Shown here piece by piece: positions 32,726 through 41,340 of a DNA stretch of 64,000 bases. Where the stretch lies: contig CAYONT010000001.1 in the NCBI GenBank assembly GCA_964405405.1, positions 1-64,000 of the forward strand. The letters run 5' to 3'. Both the position numbers and the translations under genes were made by a program. Under the pieces are notes generated by a model. The model searched no databases and was not told the origin of the DNA. It saw only the letters and a list, made by a program, of their open reading frames with translations. Every line of letters starts with the position of its first letter. Position 1 is the first letter of the stretch. This stretch comes from CAMCYM01 sp964405405. GTDB lineage: Bacteria > Bacteroidota > Bacteroidia > Flavobacteriales_D > Sanyastnellaceae.

Positions 32726-33872
32726 GGAGGCTGGATTGTTCAAGCGCGAGCGCATCATTGCCTCCGCCCAGGGGGCGGAGATTGTGTTGGCAGACGGGCA
32801 GCGGGTGTTGAATTTCTGTGCAAACAATTATTTGGGCTTGAGCAGCCATCCGCGCATTCTGGAGGCGGCGAAGCGCGCGGTGGATTCCCATGGGTTTGGC
32901 ATGTCAAGTGTACGTTTCATTTGCGGTACGCAAGACATTCACAAGGAATTGGAAGCACAGATTGCGGCGTTTCACGGGACCGAGGACACGATTCTTTATG
33001 CGGCGGCGTTTGACGCAAATGGCGGGGTGTTTGAGCCGTTGTTTGACGCTGCGGATGCCATCATTTCGGATGCGTTGAACCACGCGAGCATCATCGACGG
33101 GGTGCGGTTGTGCAAGGCGGCACGATATCGGTACGCGAACAACGACATGGCGGATCTGGAGGCACAGTTGCAGGCGGCGGTGGCGGCTGGGCATCGCTTC
33201 AAGATCATCGTCACCGACGGGGTGTTCTCCATGGACGGCTATGTAGCCCAAATCGACCAAATCTGTGACCTAGCAGACCGCTACGACGCGCTGGTGATGG
33301 TGGACGAGTGCCATGCCACGGGTTTCATCGGGGCCACGGGTCGCGGGAGCATCGAGCTGCGGGGTGCGATGGGCCGGGTGGACATCATCACGGGGACGTT
33401 GGGCAAGGCGATGGGGGGAGCCATGGGAGGGTTCACTACGGGACGGAAGGAGATTGTGGAGATGCTCCGTCAGCGGAGTCGTCCGTATTTGTTTTCGAAC
33501 AGTTTGGCTCCGGCGATTGTGGGTGCGGGGATTGAGGCGTTCCGGATGCTGGAGGAGTCCACGGCGTTGCGTGACCGGCTGGAGGAGAACACGCGCTATT
33601 TCAAGGCGGGGTTGCGTGCCTTGGGCCTTCCGTTCCAAGATGGGGAGTCGGCCATTGTTCCCGTGATGCTGGGAGATGCCCGGTTGTCGCAGGTCATGGC
33701 AGATCGTTTGCTGCAGGAGGGCATCTATGTGATTGGGTTTTTCTACCCGGTGGTCCCCCAGGGCAAGGCCCGGATTCGGGTGCAGTTGTCGGCTGCGCAC
33801 ACGGAGGCCCATCTGGACCGGGCGTTGGCTGCTTTCGGGAAGGTGGCTAAGGAACTGGGCGTGGTGGCCTAA
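32676..33872 (+). CDS. kbl: Glycine C-acetyltransferase (2-amino-3-ketobutyrate CoA ligase)
   Basis: Protein of 398 residues, the usual length for Kbl. This PLP enzyme of the alpha-oxoamine synthase family cleaves 2-amino-3-ketobutyrate with CoA to glycine and acetyl-CoA. Lys244 in TGTLGKAMGG is the PLP lysine; DECHATGFIG and VLNFCANNYLGLSSHP are family motifs. No threonine dehydrogenase is in the window, and close relatives (serine palmitoyltransferase, KBL-like) share the fold, so the substrate is not certain; Bacteroidota use sphingolipid synthases of this family, but those lack the length match seen here. Next gene starts four bases after the stop. Confidence 0.88.
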   Translation: MYGAFQDHLKTQLKEIEEAGLFKRERIIASAQGAEIVLADGQRVLNFCANNYLGLSSHPRILEAAKRAVDSHGFGMSSVRFICGTQDIHKELEAQIAAFHGTEDTILYAAAFDANGGVFEPLFDAADAIISDALNHASIIDGVRLCKAARYRYANNDMADLEAQLQAAVAAGHRFKIIVTDGVFSMDGYVAQIDQICDLADRYDALVMVDECHATGFIGATGRGSIELRGAMGRVDIITGTLGKAMGGAMGGFTTGRKEIVEMLRQRSRPYLFSNSLAPAIVGAGIEAFRMLEESTALRDRLEENTRYFKAGLRALGLPFQDGESAIVPVMLGDARLSQVMADRLLQEGIYVIGFFYPVVPQGKARIRVQLSAAHTEAHLDRALAAFGKVAKELGVVA

Positions 33873-33876
33873 GGAT

Positions 33877-34920
33877 ATGCGGATTCTGGTGGTCGGGGGT
33901 GGATTGGCCGGGGTGACGGTCTCGTTCGCGCTCCGGGCGCGGGGCTGGGATGTCGAGGGATGGTGGAATGGGGAGTCCGGGGCTTCAGATGTGGCGGCAG
34001 GGATGTTCAATCCGGTGTCTTTTCGTCGGGTGGTGGAGACCTGGGATGCAGGGGAGCATTTGGCAGTGGCTTTGCGTTTCTACCGCGCCATGGAGGCGGT
34101 CACGGGAGGCCGGTTTTTGCACGAGGATGTGCCCGTATTGCGGGTGTTTCCGAGTGCTTCTTACCGGGAACTGTGGGTGGATAAATGTGCCGATCAGGAT
34201 GGGGTGGGACGGTGGATTTCGGTGGCAGATCCGGTGCCACCTGGGGTGGTGGCGCCCCATGGGGCGGGCTGGGTTCGGGGGGCTGGTTGGGTCGATGTCC
34301 CGGCCATGCTGACGGCTTGGAGAGGGTTGACGCCCGAGCAGGGTGGAATGCGTTGGGTCCTCCGGCGGTGGGAAGCCAGCGAGGGGGTGCCTGAGGGATT
34401 CGATGCCCTGGTCGATGCCCGCGGCGTGGGGGCACGTCTGGATTTGCAAGACCTGGGCATCCCGCTCAACATCAACCAAGGCGAGGTCCTGACCCTGGGG
34501 CCGGGTGCGTGGGAGGAGTCGTGGGGACTCAATCGGGTGCACTGGGTGCTGCCGGTGGGCGCTGGTCGGGCCCGTTTGGGCGCGACGTACCGATGGGATT
34601 TGAAGGAGAATCGCGTGCATCCGGAAGTGGCGCAGACGCTGCTGGCGGCTGTGGAGGGTGCCCGCTCCGAGCCCTTCTCGCCGGGGGTTGTGGTAGAGCA
34701 TCTGTCGGGCTTGCGGCCGGTGGCGCCCGATCGGCGTCCGATCCTGGGTCAGGTCGGGGAACGCCACTGGATTTTCAATGGCCTGGGCACCCGGGGGGTG
34801 ATGGTGGCGCCCCGGGCGGCGGAGTATTTGGCAGGCCAAATCCAGACCAACCCTCCAGATGCTGGATCGGCTTATGGATCTCCGTTTCGTTGGCGGGACC
34901 GAGATCATGTTTTCAAATGA
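33877..34920 (+). CDS. DAO-family FAD-dependent oxidoreductase
   Basis: Protein of 347 residues with the dinucleotide motif ILVVGGGLAGVTVSF at the N-terminus and the C-terminal DAO-family signature HLSGLRPVAPDRRPILG followed by GLGTRGVMVAPRAA. D-amino-acid oxidase/glycine oxidase-like proteins use FAD to oxidise small amines. It lies four bases after kbl (AAGGAT before the ATG), so a link to amino-acid catabolism is plausible, but the substrate is unknown. An earlier in-frame start at 33733 lies inside kbl and is rejected. Its stop codon falls within the inverted repeat preceding the GbsR-like regulator. Confidence 0.8.
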   Translation: MRILVVGGGLAGVTVSFALRARGWDVEGWWNGESGASDVAAGMFNPVSFRRVVETWDAGEHLAVALRFYRAMEAVTGGRFLHEDVPVLRVFPSASYRELWVDKCADQDGVGRWISVADPVPPGVVAPHGAGWVRGAGWVDVPAMLTAWRGLTPEQGGMRWVLRRWEASEGVPEGFDALVDARGVGARLDLQDLGIPLNINQGEVLTLGPGAWEESWGLNRVHWVLPVGAGRARLGATYRWDLKENRVHPEVAQTLLAAVEGARSEPFSPGVVVEHLSGLRPVAPDRRPILGQVGERHWIFNGLGTRGVMVAPRAAEYLAGQIQTNPPDAGSAYGSPFRWRDRDHVFK

Positions 34921-34932
34921 TATTGAAAACAT
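34907..34932. promoter_or_regulatory. Perfect 10-bp inverted repeat, probable regulator operator
   Basis: ATGTTTTCAA and TTGAAAACAT are exact inverted arms separated by six bases, ATGATA. It ends 13 bases before the preferred start (34946) of a GbsR/MarR-type regulator, the place expected for an autoregulatory operator. It also covers the stop codon of the upstream oxidoreductase. AT-rich composition stands out from its GC-rich surroundings. Confidence 0.6.
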
Positions 34933-34945
34933 TTATCTTCGGGAG

Positions 34946-35521
34946 ATGAAGAAGTTGGAGAAGCCCAAAAAGAAGGACAAAAAGGTCAAGGAAGGAAAGC
35001 GGTCGACCCGGGTGGAGGAGGTGGGCTGGGGTTCGGAACCTGTGGGACCAGAGGTACTTGCCGCGCGTTGGAAGGCCATGGCGGCCCAAGCCGGCTGGCC
35101 CCATGCTTGGGCGGCGGTTCACGGCGAACTTTGGTGTTCTGGTCGCATCGAGACCCAGGATGGTCTCATGGAGCGCACGGGCTTGAGCCGGGGTTCGGTC
35201 CATGGGGCACTCCATGCTCTGATGGAACGGGGTTTGGTGGAGTCGGTGGAGCCATCGGGTTCTGCCAAGCGACAGTACCGAGCCACCGAGGACGCTTGGC
35301 GGGTGGTGGAGGTGCTTTGGCTAGAGCCTTGGCAGCGGAGTTTGGCCGGTTGGCAGGAGGTGGCCCGGGCGGTGGTGGTCGATGCCCCTGCCGCGCCCGG
35401 ACAAGATGGGGGTGCTCCCTGGGGGGAGTGGGGGGAGTGGACCAGCAAGTTGGCCGCTTGGGTGGTTGCGTTGCGGGAAGGGGATGCGGAACGTTGGGAA
35501 CGGGGATTGCGAAAGTTTTGA
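34946..35521 (+). CDS. GbsR/MarR-type winged-helix transcriptional regulator
   Basis: Protein of 191 residues from ATG 34946; a start at 34907 would lie inside the palindrome. The first 25 residues are highly basic (KKLEKPKKKDKKVKEGKRS). A winged helix follows, with the recognition helix in LMERTGLSRGSVHGALHALMERGLVE and the wing SGSAKRQYRAT. The C-terminal half is helical and rich in Trp, a likely dimer or ligand region. GbsR-like regulators in this phylum repress transport or osmolyte genes in response to ligand. The adjacent inverted repeat suggests autorepression; the target set is unknown. Confidence 0.75.
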   Translation: MKKLEKPKKKDKKVKEGKRSTRVEEVGWGSEPVGPEVLAARWKAMAAQAGWPHAWAAVHGELWCSGRIETQDGLMERTGLSRGSVHGALHALMERGLVESVEPSGSAKRQYRATEDAWRVVEVLWLEPWQRSLAGWQEVARAVVVDAPAAPGQDGGAPWGEWGEWTSKLAAWVVALREGDAERWERGLRKF

Positions 35522-35619
35522 AAAGGGGAAGCAGGGCGAGATGCCTTGCTCTAACTTAGCCGTTGATGTGCCCAGATGCGCTGCATTGGGGATGGTCGTT
35601 ACCTTCAAATTTCACAACC

Positions 35620-36135
35620 ATGTTGTCTTCAGAGATTGCCCATGCACTGAACGAGCAAGTTCAGTTGGAAGCCCAGAGTTCGCACACCTATCTGGCCATG
35701 GCGGTGTGGGCCGAAACGAGTGGATTTGATGGTACAGCGGCTTTTCTGTACCGGCATTCTGACGAGGAGCGGATGCACATGCTGAAGTTGATTCGGTTCA
35801 TCAATGACCGCGGTGGAAAGGCAGAGGTGCCGGCCTTGTCTGCGCCCAAAGTGGATTACACTGGTTTGCGGGGGGTGTTTGAGGATTTGCTGCGCCACGA
35901 GACGCATGTGACGGAAGCCATCAATGGGGTGGTGGATCGGTGTTTGGCCCAAAAGGACTACACCACGCACAATTTCATGCAGTGGTATGTTGCGGAGCAG
36001 ATTGAGGAGGAGGGACTGGCGCGGCGGATTCTGGATCGATTGACGCTGGCTGGGGATGAGAAGGGCGCGTTGTACCACTTCGACCGGGACATTGCAAACA
36101 TGGAGGGCGAGAAGTCCGCGGAGAATCAGGCCTGA
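35620..36135 (+). CDS. Non-heme ferritin
   Basis: Protein of 171 residues, four-helix ferritin with ferroxidase-centre residues in EAQSSHTYLAMAVW and SDEERMHMLKLIRF and, later, WYVAEQIEEE. Twenty-four subunits should form an iron-storage cage in the cytoplasm that oxidises Fe(II). ATG at 35620 is chosen over 35563, which would add a non-conserved leader. A TACCTTCA box lies about 20 bases upstream. It follows the GbsR-like gene by 98 bases and may be transcribed independently. A probable terminator follows. Confidence 0.93.
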   Translation: MLSSEIAHALNEQVQLEAQSSHTYLAMAVWAETSGFDGTAAFLYRHSDEERMHMLKLIRFINDRGGKAEVPALSAPKVDYTGLRGVFEDLLRHETHVTEAINGVVDRCLAQKDYTTHNFMQWYVAEQIEEEGLARRILDRLTLAGDEKGALYHFDRDIANMEGEKSAENQA

Positions 36136-36143
36136 GCAGGGGT

Positions 36144-36170
36144 GGGCGTTGTTGATTAACTGCCCTTTTG
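36144..36170 (+). terminator. Possible intrinsic terminator after ferritin
   Basis: GGGCGTT pairs with AAC-T-GCCC across a short loop (one bulged base) and is followed by TTTTG. The stem is short, so this is a weak candidate. Confidence 0.35.
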
Positions 36171-36196
36171 TCAGGGTGGTTGCTTGGGGTTTCTTG

Positions 36197-36204
36197 TTAA
36201 TTTG
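36197..36204 (+). promoter_or_regulatory. Leaderless-type -7 box for the SpoIIE phosphatase gene
   Basis: TTAATTTG, one base from TAnnTTTG, is followed by TGGGC and the ATG at 36210. Spacing of five bases suggests a leaderless mRNA. Confidence 0.4.
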
Positions 36205-36209
36205 TGGGC

Positions 36210-38126
36210 ATGATTCGCACGCCTTCAAGGAGTTCTGAAGGGGCCATGGATGCCCCGGAACGGGGTGTGCGTCGTCGTCGCTGGCGGTTTCCGATCGGTT
36301 GGCGGGTAAGCATCGGGTTTGGGATTTTTGCGGTGGCGGTGGGATTGTTGTTTGGGTTGACGCGCCTGGCGTTGGAGGAAAACCAACGTTTGGCCCGCGA
36401 AATCGAGGAGGTGTACGCACCGGGGATTCAGGTGTTGGCGGGCTTGGAAGGGACGGTGGCCCTGGTGGCGGCGGATTTGGAGGCTTGGGTGGAGGGGAAT
36501 TCGGTGGATGCTGCCCGGTTGGAGGCCCAGCTCGAGGACCGCGTCCGGCGGGAGTTGCCGGAGCAAATGGCACGCGCTGAGCACTTGACTTCGTTGATGG
36601 ATGAAGAGGCCGTGCTGCAATGGGAGCGGATTCGGGCGGATTTGGACTTGGTGTCCATTGTCTATTCTGAGGTACGGTACCGTCTGGCGGACGGACCGGA
36701 AGTGCCCGATTCTGCGGAATGGGCCCGGGCTCGGGAGTACGTCAAGGGGGCCGACAACTTGCCTGCGTACGTCACTCGGTTCCAAAGGGACTTGGATGGA
36801 CTGATGGCGCATCAGTTGGAGGCCTTGACGGTTTCCACGGGTCGGTTGCAGGAGGTAGGGGTTTTGTTGGGGCGGGATGCCGGGCGCATCGCGTTGGTTG
36901 TTTTTGTATTGGGGGTCTTGATTTCGCTTGCGGTGACGCGGTCAATCACCCGACCCATCCGGGATTTGCGTCGGACGCTGTTGTACATGGGGCGGGGCGT
37001 GCAGCCCGAGCGTCCTGTGCCGGTAACCCCCGATGAGATTGGAGAAATGGCGGAGGCGGTGAATCGGCTTTCGGAAGGGATGCGCCGGACGCGGGTGTTT
37101 TCGCAGGAGGTAGGAGAGGGCAATTTCTCAGCGGATTATGAGCCGCTGAGTGAGGACGATGCTTTGGGGCACGCGCTCGTGAAGATGCGGGAGAGTTTGG
37201 CTTCGAATGAGGTGGAGAGTGAGCGGAAGGTGCGCATGCGGACGACGGAGGTGGAGGAGCAGAAGTCCCGCATCGAGCAGTTGTACGGCGACCTCATGGA
37301 CAGCATCAACTATGCGAAGCGAATCCAGGAGGCGATTTTGCCAAGCGGCGTGGATCGTGCCCAGGTCTTCCAGGATTCGATGGTTTTTTACCGTCCCCGC
37401 GATGTGGTTTCGGGCGACTTTTACTGGTTTCACAGCGTGGGACGTGTTCGGATGTTTGCAGCCATCGATTGCACGGGCCACGGGGTGCCGGGGGCATTCA
37501 TGAGCCTCATCGGTTACAACGTGCTGGAACGGGTGACGAAGGTGTTTACGGAGCCGGACAAGGTCTTGGGTCAGCTCAACCGACATGCAGGGGACATCCT
37601 GCGGCCACGGGGTGCCAGGGTCCAGCAAGATCGGATGCGCGGGGTGGTGTCGCCGATTGATTTGGCCTCGATGGGCATTGGCGTACAGGTGGAACAAGAC
37701 ATCCAGATGACGGGCCTACAGGACGGCATGGACCTGGCGGTGGTGAGCATCGACCGGGAGCAAATGTCGCTGCAGTACAGCGGTGCAAATTGTCCGTTGT
37801 ACATCGTTCGGCGGCGGGAACTCATCGAGCTCAAGCCCGACAAATGGGCCATCGGTTCATTTGAGCCGGACACTTTTCAGTACAGCATCCAGAACCTCGG
37901 GCTGGAGCCGGGGGACGTGGTTTTTGCGGCGACCGACGGCTTTGTGGACCAATTTGGCGGGCCGGCGGGCAAGAAATTCATGCGGCACCGGTTCCGGGAA
38001 CTCTTGGTCGAAGTGGCCCCGTTGCCGATGGTCGAGATGGAACAGACTTTCGCGGAGGTCTTCGATCAGTGGCGCAACAACGAAGAGCAGGTGGATGACG
38101 TGCTCGTGATTGCGGTGCGGGTTTGA
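36210..38126 (+). CDS. SpoIIE-type serine phosphatase with HAMP sensor module
   Basis: Protein of 638 residues. An N-terminal membrane span (about 33-50), an extracytoplasmic helical sensor of about 180 residues, a second span near 235-250, a HAMP domain, a coiled-coil linker (EVESERKVRMRTTEVEEQKSR) and a PP2C/SpoIIE phosphatase domain (about 387-637) with the metal-binding FYRPRDVVSGDFYW and CTGHGVPGAFMSLIG motifs. It should dephosphorylate a cytoplasmic partner, often an anti-sigma antagonist, in response to an envelope signal. No anti-sigma or STAS protein is nearby. ATG 36210 follows the promoter box; a GTG two codons earlier is less likely. Confidence 0.9.
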   Translation: MIRTPSRSSEGAMDAPERGVRRRRWRFPIGWRVSIGFGIFAVAVGLLFGLTRLALEENQRLAREIEEVYAPGIQVLAGLEGTVALVAADLEAWVEGNSVDAARLEAQLEDRVRRELPEQMARAEHLTSLMDEEAVLQWERIRADLDLVSIVYSEVRYRLADGPEVPDSAEWARAREYVKGADNLPAYVTRFQRDLDGLMAHQLEALTVSTGRLQEVGVLLGRDAGRIALVVFVLGVLISLAVTRSITRPIRDLRRTLLYMGRGVQPERPVPVTPDEIGEMAEAVNRLSEGMRRTRVFSQEVGEGNFSADYEPLSEDDALGHALVKMRESLASNEVESERKVRMRTTEVEEQKSRIEQLYGDLMDSINYAKRIQEAILPSGVDRAQVFQDSMVFYRPRDVVSGDFYWFHSVGRVRMFAAIDCTGHGVPGAFMSLIGYNVLERVTKVFTEPDKVLGQLNRHAGDILRPRGARVQQDRMRGVVSPIDLASMGIGVQVEQDIQMTGLQDGMDLAVVSIDREQMSLQYSGANCPLYIVRRRELIELKPDKWAIGSFEPDTFQYSIQNLGLEPGDVVFAATDGFVDQFGGPAGKKFMRHRFRELLVEVAPLPMVEMEQTFAEVFDQWRNNEEQVDDVLVIAVRV

Positions 38127-38152
38127 TACTCGGCCACCGGCCTTTGCGCCCC

Positions 38153-38980
38153 TCAGCGAGAGAAGACCGAACCGCGGATGACCCGGGTTTCTATTGGGTT
38201 CAGCACCAAAACCGGAATGTGCGATTCGTTGGTGATGACTTGTTGCTCATAGGTTTGGCCCAAAATGCCCATCAAGCTCTTCTCGTGCAGGTTCATGATG
38301 CTGATGAGGTCCGCCTGAATTTCCGTGGCGAAACGGATGACGTCTTTTACGAAACCGCCGGAGCTGTGCTCCGAAATGCGCGCAGTACAAGGGATGTCCT
38401 TTTCGCCGAAAAACTCCTCCGCATAGGAGATGTTTCGCTGGAGTTGGTTTTTGAGGAACTCGTCTGATTCTGCAGGTGAAATCAAATGCACCCGGCCGTT
38501 GAAGTAGGTGGCCATTTCGGCAACAATGGCCAGTTTCTGCTTGGTGTCTTGGTGCAAATCCAACGGGACGACGATGTCGTCGTAGCCTGTGGGGCGGATG
38601 CCTTTTTCCTGGGTGACGATGACCGGCGTACTGCAGTTGGTGATGATCTTCAATGCCCGCCCGCCGGTGATGAACTGCATGCCCCGCAGGCCGTGCGTGC
38701 CCATAATGATCAGGTTGGCGTCCTCTTCGATGGATACGTCATCGATTTCCTCGAAAATGCTTCCGATCCGGATGGTCGTGCGCAAGGTGTGGTTGTAGCG
38801 GGGAGCAGCTTCTTGTTGGATTTGGGCCAAACGCGCACGCGCTTCGGGCATTTCTTTCTTGTTGCCGATGATGTGCAACATCACAATCTCACTTTCGAAG
38901 GCGTGACCGACGGTGAAGGCGTGCTCAAGGGCCACGTGGCTCACCGGCGTGAAGTCCATGGGGACGAGGATGGTATGCAT
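38153..38980 (-). CDS. Universal stress protein, two UspA domains
   Basis: Protein of 275 residues made of two UspA domains in tandem. The first has TILVPMDFTPVSHVALEHAF and the ATP-loop pattern GTHGLRGMQFITGGRALKII; the second begins DIVVPLDLHQDTKQKLA and lacks the full glycine-rich loop, so it may not bind ATP. Such proteins respond to starvation or stress in the cytoplasm. A TAACTTCG box lies 45 bases upstream (39025-39032). It converges with the SpoIIE gene, 26 bases apart. Confidence 0.85.
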   Translation of the reverse strand: MHTILVPMDFTPVSHVALEHAFTVGHAFESEIVMLHIIGNKKEMPEARARLAQIQQEAAPRYNHTLRTTIRIGSIFEEIDDVSIEEDANLIIMGTHGLRGMQFITGGRALKIITNCSTPVIVTQEKGIRPTGYDDIVVPLDLHQDTKQKLAIVAEMATYFNGRVHLISPAESDEFLKNQLQRNISYAEEFFGEKDIPCTARISEHSSGGFVKDVIRFATEIQADLISIMNLHEKSLMGILGQTYEQQVITNESHIPVLVLNPIETRVIRGSVFSR

Positions 38981-39024
38981 GGGTGGTGTTGGGCTGAAGA
39001 ATTTATGTAGGCTTTCCCAAGGGG

Positions 39025-39032
39025 CGAAGTTA
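39025..39032 (-). promoter_or_regulatory. Candidate -7 box for the universal stress protein
   Basis: The minus strand reads TAACTTCG, the same octamer as before lpd, but here 44 bases from the start codon. The 93-base gap 38981-39073 otherwise holds no recognisable feature. Confidence 0.3.
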
Positions 39033-39073
39033 CAAGGCTGGCCTCCAAAATCCCACGATCTCCGTCGCCTGGG

Positions 39074-39862
39074 TCAACCCAGCAGGAACTGGCGGGTCAC
39101 CTCATAGAATTCATCGGGCGCCTCGGCATGCAGCCAATGGCCTGTGCCGGAAATGCCATGGGTCTCCAGTTGCATGCAATGCCGGTCGAAGAAGGCCAAA
39201 TCCTCCGCCCCCACGTAGTTCGATTGTTCCCCATAGATCAACAACAAGGGCAGGGTGTGCACATCAAGCGGGATGGAGGCCAAAATGTCCGGCAGGTGTG
39301 CCTGCAAAACCGGCAGGTTTGCTCGCCACGCCAGTCCGCCGGTCTTCAGGCGGTGGAGCCCCTTCATCAGGAAAGCCACCACCCCGGCATCCCCCAAGGC
39401 GGCCATCAACTGGGCCTCTACCGCTTCCCGTTCGGTGAGGATCGCGAGGTCACATCCGAGCAGAGCATCGAAGATGGGCTGGTGGTGCGGAGGGTAGGCA
39501 CGGGCAGCGATGTCTGCCACCACGAGCCGCGCGATGCGCTCCGGTGCTTGGTGCAACAACTGCAGAACCGTTTTGCCCCCCATGCTGTGTCCCAGCAGGC
39601 GAACCGGCCCGCAACCCCGGTCCTCCAGGTAACGCAGTACGTCGTCGGCCATCTCGGCGTAGGTGTGCGTGGGGACATGGGGACTCCGGCCGTGGTTCCG
39701 CGCATCCAGCAGGTGGACCTCGAAATCGGTTTGGTAGCGCTTGGCGAGGGTCTGCCAATTGTCCGAGGAGCCCAGGAGGCCGTGGAGGATGACCAGGGGA
39801 GGGGCCCCAGGGTTTTCAAGTACACGTGAAAATAAGGTGGGGGATTCGGTCGTTTGGCCCAT
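39074..39862 (-). CDS. Alpha/beta-hydrolase (YbfF-like esterase)
   Basis: Protein of 262 residues with the alpha/beta-hydrolase fold: oxyanion-hole segment VILHGLLGSSDNWQTLA, nucleophile elbow GHSMGGKT, and a C-terminal His in GTGHWLHAEAPDEFY. The pattern matches the YbfF/ABHD11 esterase group, acting on acyl esters or acyl-CoA. It lies 39 bases after pdxJ in the same direction, so they may be co-transcribed. No signal peptide, so cytoplasmic. Substrate unknown. Confidence 0.85.
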   Translation of the reverse strand: MGQTTESPTLFSRVLENPGAPPLVILHGLLGSSDNWQTLAKRYQTDFEVHLLDARNHGRSPHVPTHTYAEMADDVLRYLEDRGCGPVRLLGHSMGGKTVLQLLHQAPERIARLVVADIAARAYPPHHQPIFDALLGCDLAILTEREAVEAQLMAALGDAGVVAFLMKGLHRLKTGGLAWRANLPVLQAHLPDILASIPLDVHTLPLLLIYGEQSNYVGAEDLAFFDRHCMQLETHGISGTGHWLHAEAPDEFYEVTRQFLLG

Positions 39863-39901
39863 GGTCTGCGTCTTCTCCGATCTTGGATGCGGCAGAGCCG
39901 C

Positions 39902-40624
39902 TCATTTCCGATTTCCCAGCGCATCCAAATAGGCACGCACGGTGGCCTCGAGCCCCAGGTACAGCGCGTCTGAAATGAGCGCATGCCCGATGCTCACCTC
40001 CAGCACATGCGGCACGTGGGTGACGAAATCGGTCAAGTTGGAACGGTCTAGGTCGTGTCCCGCATTCACCCCCAGGCCCATGCTCCGTGCAAAGGCCGCC
40101 GCCCGGGCGAAGGGCAACGCCGCCTCGGCCCCCACGGACCGGTATGCCACGGCGTAAGGTTCGGTGTACAACTCGATGCGGTCAGTGCCCGTGGCTTGTG
40201 CTGCCATCAAGTCGTCCGCATCCGGCTCCACGAAGAGACTGGTCCGGATGCCGGCCCGTCGAAGCTGCTCCACCACGGGCGCCAGCGCCTCCATGCGCGG
40301 CCCCGCCTTCCATCCCGCCTGGCTGGTCAGCGCATCCGGCGGGTCCGGCACCAGGGTGACCTGCTCCGGCACCACCTCCAGCACCAAGTCCAAGAAATCC
40401 GGACTGGGGTAGCCCTCGACATTGAATTCCGTGTGCACCACCCGGCGCAGCGCCCGAACATCCGCGTACGTGATGTGCCGGGCGTCCGGCCGGGGGTGGA
40501 CCGTGATGCCGTGTGCGCCCCACTCCTGGATGCGCACCGCGGCGAGGATGACATCGGGCACCGAACCGCCCCGTGCATTCCGCAACGTGGCCACCTTGTT
40601 CACATTGACGCTGAGTCGAGTCAT
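39902..40624 (-). CDS. pdxJ: Pyridoxine 5'-phosphate synthase
   Basis: Protein of 240 residues, the usual length. It condenses 1-amino-acetone-3-phosphate with deoxyxylulose 5-phosphate (made by Dxs, also in this window) to pyridoxine 5'-phosphate. Family motifs present: SVNVNKVATLRNARGG at the start, HGITVHPRPDARHI, and GLGVNAGHDLD, HVLEVSIGHALISDAL near the end. The frame stays open to 41272 but the conserved N-terminus fixes the ATG at 40624. It diverges from the CBS-domain gene 60 bases away. Confidence 0.95.
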   Translation of the reverse strand: MTRLSVNVNKVATLRNARGGSVPDVILAAVRIQEWGAHGITVHPRPDARHITYADVRALRRVVHTEFNVEGYPSPDFLDLVLEVVPEQVTLVPDPPDALTSQAGWKAGPRMEALAPVVEQLRRAGIRTSLFVEPDADDLMAAQATGTDRIELYTEPYAVAYRSVGAEAALPFARAAAFARSMGLGVNAGHDLDRSNLTDFVTHVPHVLEVSIGHALISDALYLGLEATVRAYLDALGNRK

Positions 40625-40684
40625 CCGTACCTTTCGGAAACTTTCGGCGCGGGGAGTTCCGCGTTCGAAGGCCAAATTTACGCC

Positions 40685-41338
40685 ATGCACGCCCAGCGAT
40701 TGATGACCCAGGAGTTGCCAGCCGTCAAGCCCTCCGACACGGTGGACCAGGTACTGGCCATGATGGACAGTTTCAAGGTGCGGCACCTGCCCTTGGTCGA
40801 CGGGGAGCAGTGGCTCGGGTTGCTGTACGAGGACATCCTGCTCGAGGCCGATGGGGATGCCGCCATCGGGACCTTGCACGGGGCCACGGCGGTGCAGGTG
40901 GCGCCCCATGCTCACCTCTACGACTTGGTGGCCCAGTTCGTCCGGGCGGAAGTCGACGTCCTGGCTGTCGTTCGGGACGGTCTTTTCCTGGGCAGCATTC
41001 GCCGAGGCCAAATCCTCAAGTTCCTCGCCGAGGACGCGGCGTGGGCCCATCCCGGCGGTACGGTGGTCATCGAGGTGCCCGAAGCCGACCTCTCCCTCTC
41101 GGAAATGGCCCGGCTCGTGGAACTCGAGGGTGCCCGGATCTTGGCCTATACCGTCGCCCCGGATCCGTCTACCGGCCACCTCGAGGTCACCTTCAAACTC
41201 AACACCCAAGACGTGGAACCTGTGCTGTCCACCCTCCAGCGCTTCGGATACAACATCCAGACCTTCTTCCACTCGCCGGAGTTGGAGGAGGAAATGCGCT
41301 CCCGTTTCGAGGCCTTCATGCGTTACCTCGACCTTTGA
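40685..41338 (+). CDS. CBS-domain protein upstream of nadK
   Basis: Protein of 217 residues. Two CBS motifs lie in the first 120 residues (RLMTQELPAVKPSDTVDQVLAMMD, VRHLPLVDG and the second DVLAVVRDGLFLGSI), followed by a C-terminal ACT-like fold (about 130-205). CBS pairs bind adenine nucleotides and regulate enzymes or channels. Its position two bases before nadK is conserved in Bacteroidota, so a role in regulating NAD kinase or nucleotide sensing is tempting but unproven. The upstream extension of the frame is antisense to pdxJ and is rejected. Confidence 0.8.
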   Translation: MHAQRLMTQELPAVKPSDTVDQVLAMMDSFKVRHLPLVDGEQWLGLLYEDILLEADGDAAIGTLHGATAVQVAPHAHLYDLVAQFVRAEVDVLAVVRDGLFLGSIRRGQILKFLAEDAAWAHPGGTVVIEVPEADLSLSEMARLVELEGARILAYTVAPDPSTGHLEVTFKLNTQDVEPVLSTLQRFGYNIQTFFHSPELEEEMRSRFEAFMRYLDL

Positions 41339-41340
41339 AC

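Noticed and set aside
39902..41272. Extended pdxJ frame up to 41272
   Set aside because: Conserved pdxJ begins at 40624; the extra part is antisense to the CBS-domain gene.
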